From positions 1 to 5,496 of the forward strand of contig JAGGTT010000240.1 of assembly GCA_021163565.1 (NCBI GenBank): a stretch of 5,496 bases of DNA, read 5' to 3'. Positions 4,014-5,496 of this stretch are shown piece by piece (position 1 is the first letter of the stretch; each line of letters opens with the position of its first letter). Source of the DNA: Candidatus Tharpella sp. Lineage in GTDB: Bacteria > Desulfobacterota > Anaeroferrophillalia > Anaeroferrophillales > Tharpellaceae. A program made the translations under genes and the position numbers. The notes below the pieces were generated by a model that did not search any database, had not been told where the DNA came from, and saw only the letters and a program-made list of their open reading frames with translations.

Positions 4014-5496
4014 ATGAAGTCATACACGAGCGAGAATTTGAGAAATGTTGCAATCATTGCCCATGGTGGGGCAGGTAAAACATCTTTAGCTGAGGCAATA
4101 CTTTTCAACAGTGGTAGTACCAAGCGACTGGGCAGTGTTGATAACGGTACTTCGGTACTTGATTCCGAACCGGAGGAAATTAAGCGTAAGATTACTTTGA
4201 CCAGCGCGATTCATCACTGTGACTGGCAGGATAAACACCTTAATATTATTGATACTCCCGGATATGCCAATTTCATTGCTGATACCAAAGCCTGCTTGCG
4301 GGTAACCGGGGGAGCGGTAGTAATTGTCAGTGCTATCTCCGGGGTCAAAGTTCAGACTGAGGTAGTCTGGAAATATGCAGATGAGTTTGAGATTCCCAAG
4401 ATTGTTTTTATCAGTAAACTTGACCGCGAACGAGCCGATTTCAACCGGGCGGTGGGTGAAATGGAGTCGACGTTCAAATGTTACCCGTTGGTTTTACAGA
4501 TTCCAATCGGTAAAGAGGAGGAATTTGTCGGAGTTATTGATCTGGTGACCATGAAGGCTCTGCGCTACGGTAACGATCAGAGCGGCAAGTTTACAACCGA
4601 GGAGATTCCGGAACATCTGCAGGCGGAGGCCGAGGCAGCTCGTGAGGCGATGATTGAACGTGTTGTTGAGGCTGATGACGATTTGATGGAGAAATATCTG
4701 GGTGGTGAAGATATCTCGGCGGATGATATCCGCCGGGCAACCCGTGAAGGTTGTATGACCGGTAAGTTTGTCCCGGTGGTCTGTGGTTCAGCTCTCAAAA
4801 ATATCGGTATCCAGCCCTTGATGGATATTATGTGTGAATGTCTACCCTCACCTTTAGAACGCCCGGCCCAGTTTGCCGAAAATCTGGCTGAAGGTGAAGA
4901 ACAGGAACTTAAGGCCGATGCGGCGGCACCTTTTTCGGCCCTGGTGTTCAAAACTATTTCCGATCCTTTTACCGGTCAACTTTCAATTTTTCGAGTTTAT
5001 AGCGGCACCCTGACTTCGGACTCTACTTGTTTTAACAGTACCCGGGATCGTAAAGAGCGTATTGGTCAATTACTGATGCTTGAAGGCAATAAACAGGTTC
5101 CGATTGCCAAATGTGTACCCGGAGATATCGTTGCGGTTGCTAAGTTGAAGGAGACCGCTACCTGGGATACACTTTGTAATGAAAAAGCTCAGCTCAAGTT
5201 GAAAGGGCTTGAGCTTCCGTTACCGGTTATCTCTTTCTCTCTCAGGCCTAAAAGTAAAGGTGATGAAGAGAAACTCGGTAGTGCTCTGCAGCGTTTGATG
5301 GCTGAAGATCCGACGATTCACATTCTACGTAATGAGCAGACTAAGGAGTTGGTCATATCCGGTATGGGTCAGGTTCATGTTGAGGTGACGGTTGATCGGA
5401 TTAAACGTAAATTTGGGGTTGATGTTGAACTGGATGCGCCGAAAGTGCCATACAAGGAGACTATCAAAAAATCGGTTTCACTGCAGGGACGTCATA
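4014..5496 (+). CDS. fusA2: Elongation factor G-2 type translational GTPase (partial, 3' end missing)
   Basis: The frame is open for 494 codons without a stop and leaves the window; the family is about 650-700 residues. EF-G proteins are cytoplasmic GTPases that act on the ribosome. This paralogue class resembles Thermus EF-G-2 rather than the main translocase. Domain I (1 to about 290) has the P-loop AHGGAGKTS (16-24), RKITLTSA (58-65) for switch I, DTPGY (80-84) for G3, SKLD (134-137) for G4 and GSA (258-260) for G5. Domain II follows (about 305-385, with ISDPFTGQLSIFRVYSG), then domain III (about 403-475), then the start of domain IV with KVPYKETIKKSVSLQGRH (477-494). Tyr84 replaces the catalytic His of standard EF-G, and G4 begins with Ser instead of Asn/Thr. 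These changes fit the EF-G-2 class, whose role is unclear: possibly slow or specialised translocation, recycling or stress. It is divergent from the STAS gene. Confidence 0.9.
   Translation, partial: MKSYTSENLRNVAIIAHGGAGKTSLAEAILFNSGSTKRLGSVDNGTSVLDSEPEEIKRKITLTSAIHHCDWQDKHLNIIDTPGYANFIADTKACLRVTGGAVVIVSAISGVKVQTEVVWKYADEFEIPKIVFISKLDRERADFNRAVGEMESTFKCYPLVLQIPIGKEEEFVGVIDLVTMKALRYGNDQSGKFTTEEIPEHLQAEAEAAREAMIERVVEADDDLMEKYLGGEDISADDIRRATREGCMTGKFVPVVCGSALKNIGIQPLMDIMCECLPSPLERPAQFAENLAEGEEQELKADAAAPFSALVFKTISDPFTGQLSIFRVYSGTLTSDSTCFNSTRDRKERIGQLLMLEGNKQVPIAKCVPGDIVAVAKLKETATWDTLCNEKAQLKLKGLELPLPVISFSLRPKSKGDEEKLGSALQRLMAEDPTIHILRNEQTKELVISGMGQVHVEVTVDRIKRKFGVDVELDAPKVPYKETIKKSVSLQGRH

Noticed and set aside
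4577..4951. - strand open frame of 124 codons, rich in Ser and Ala
   Set aside because: It is the antisense image of EF-G-2 codons; the forward frame matches EF-G throughout.

Overview
The window looks like ordinary chromosome from a Gram-negative, probably anaerobic bacterium. Moderate G+C, AT-rich intergenic gaps, the PurC type (C-terminal EICPDTCRLWD), a short CcdA and an EF-G-2 paralogue would suit a member of the Desulfobacterota (former Deltaproteobacteria). That placement is an inference from protein flavour, not from a marker gene. No tRNA, rRNA, CRISPR array, phage gene or transposase is visible.

Left part (1-2071, + strand): the 3' end of purB (adenylosuccinate lyase), then purC (SAICAR synthetase), then aroB (3-dehydroquinate synthase). 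Gaps are 26 and 14 bases, so this reads as one transcription unit. It joins two consecutive steps of purine synthesis (PurC makes SAICAR, PurB cleaves it) to an early shikimate-pathway enzyme.

Middle part (2072-3305): a 74-base gap with alternative small hairpins leads into ccdA, a six-helix membrane thiol-disulfide transporter. A 60-residue two-helix membrane protein of unknown function follows 24 bases later. Downstream is a 221-base non-coding stretch with a direct-repeat/GACCC cluster and two hairpins.

Right part (3306-5496): a small single-domain STAS protein (anti-sigma factor antagonist type) on the - strand is divergent from an EF-G-2 type translation factor on the + strand, which runs off the window end. 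They are separated by about 400 bases that hold no gene but much structure. This includes a GC-rich hairpin whose loop is perfectly complementary to a nearby segment, a run of seven C, nested inverted repeats, a tandem hexamer, a good -35 box and a structured leader in front of the EF-G-2 gene.

The genes are all of known families except the 60-residue protein. The less explained content is the intergenic structure, chiefly in the STAS/EF-G-2 gap, and the small membrane protein beside ccdA. I see no convincing evidence of a wholly new multi-gene system.
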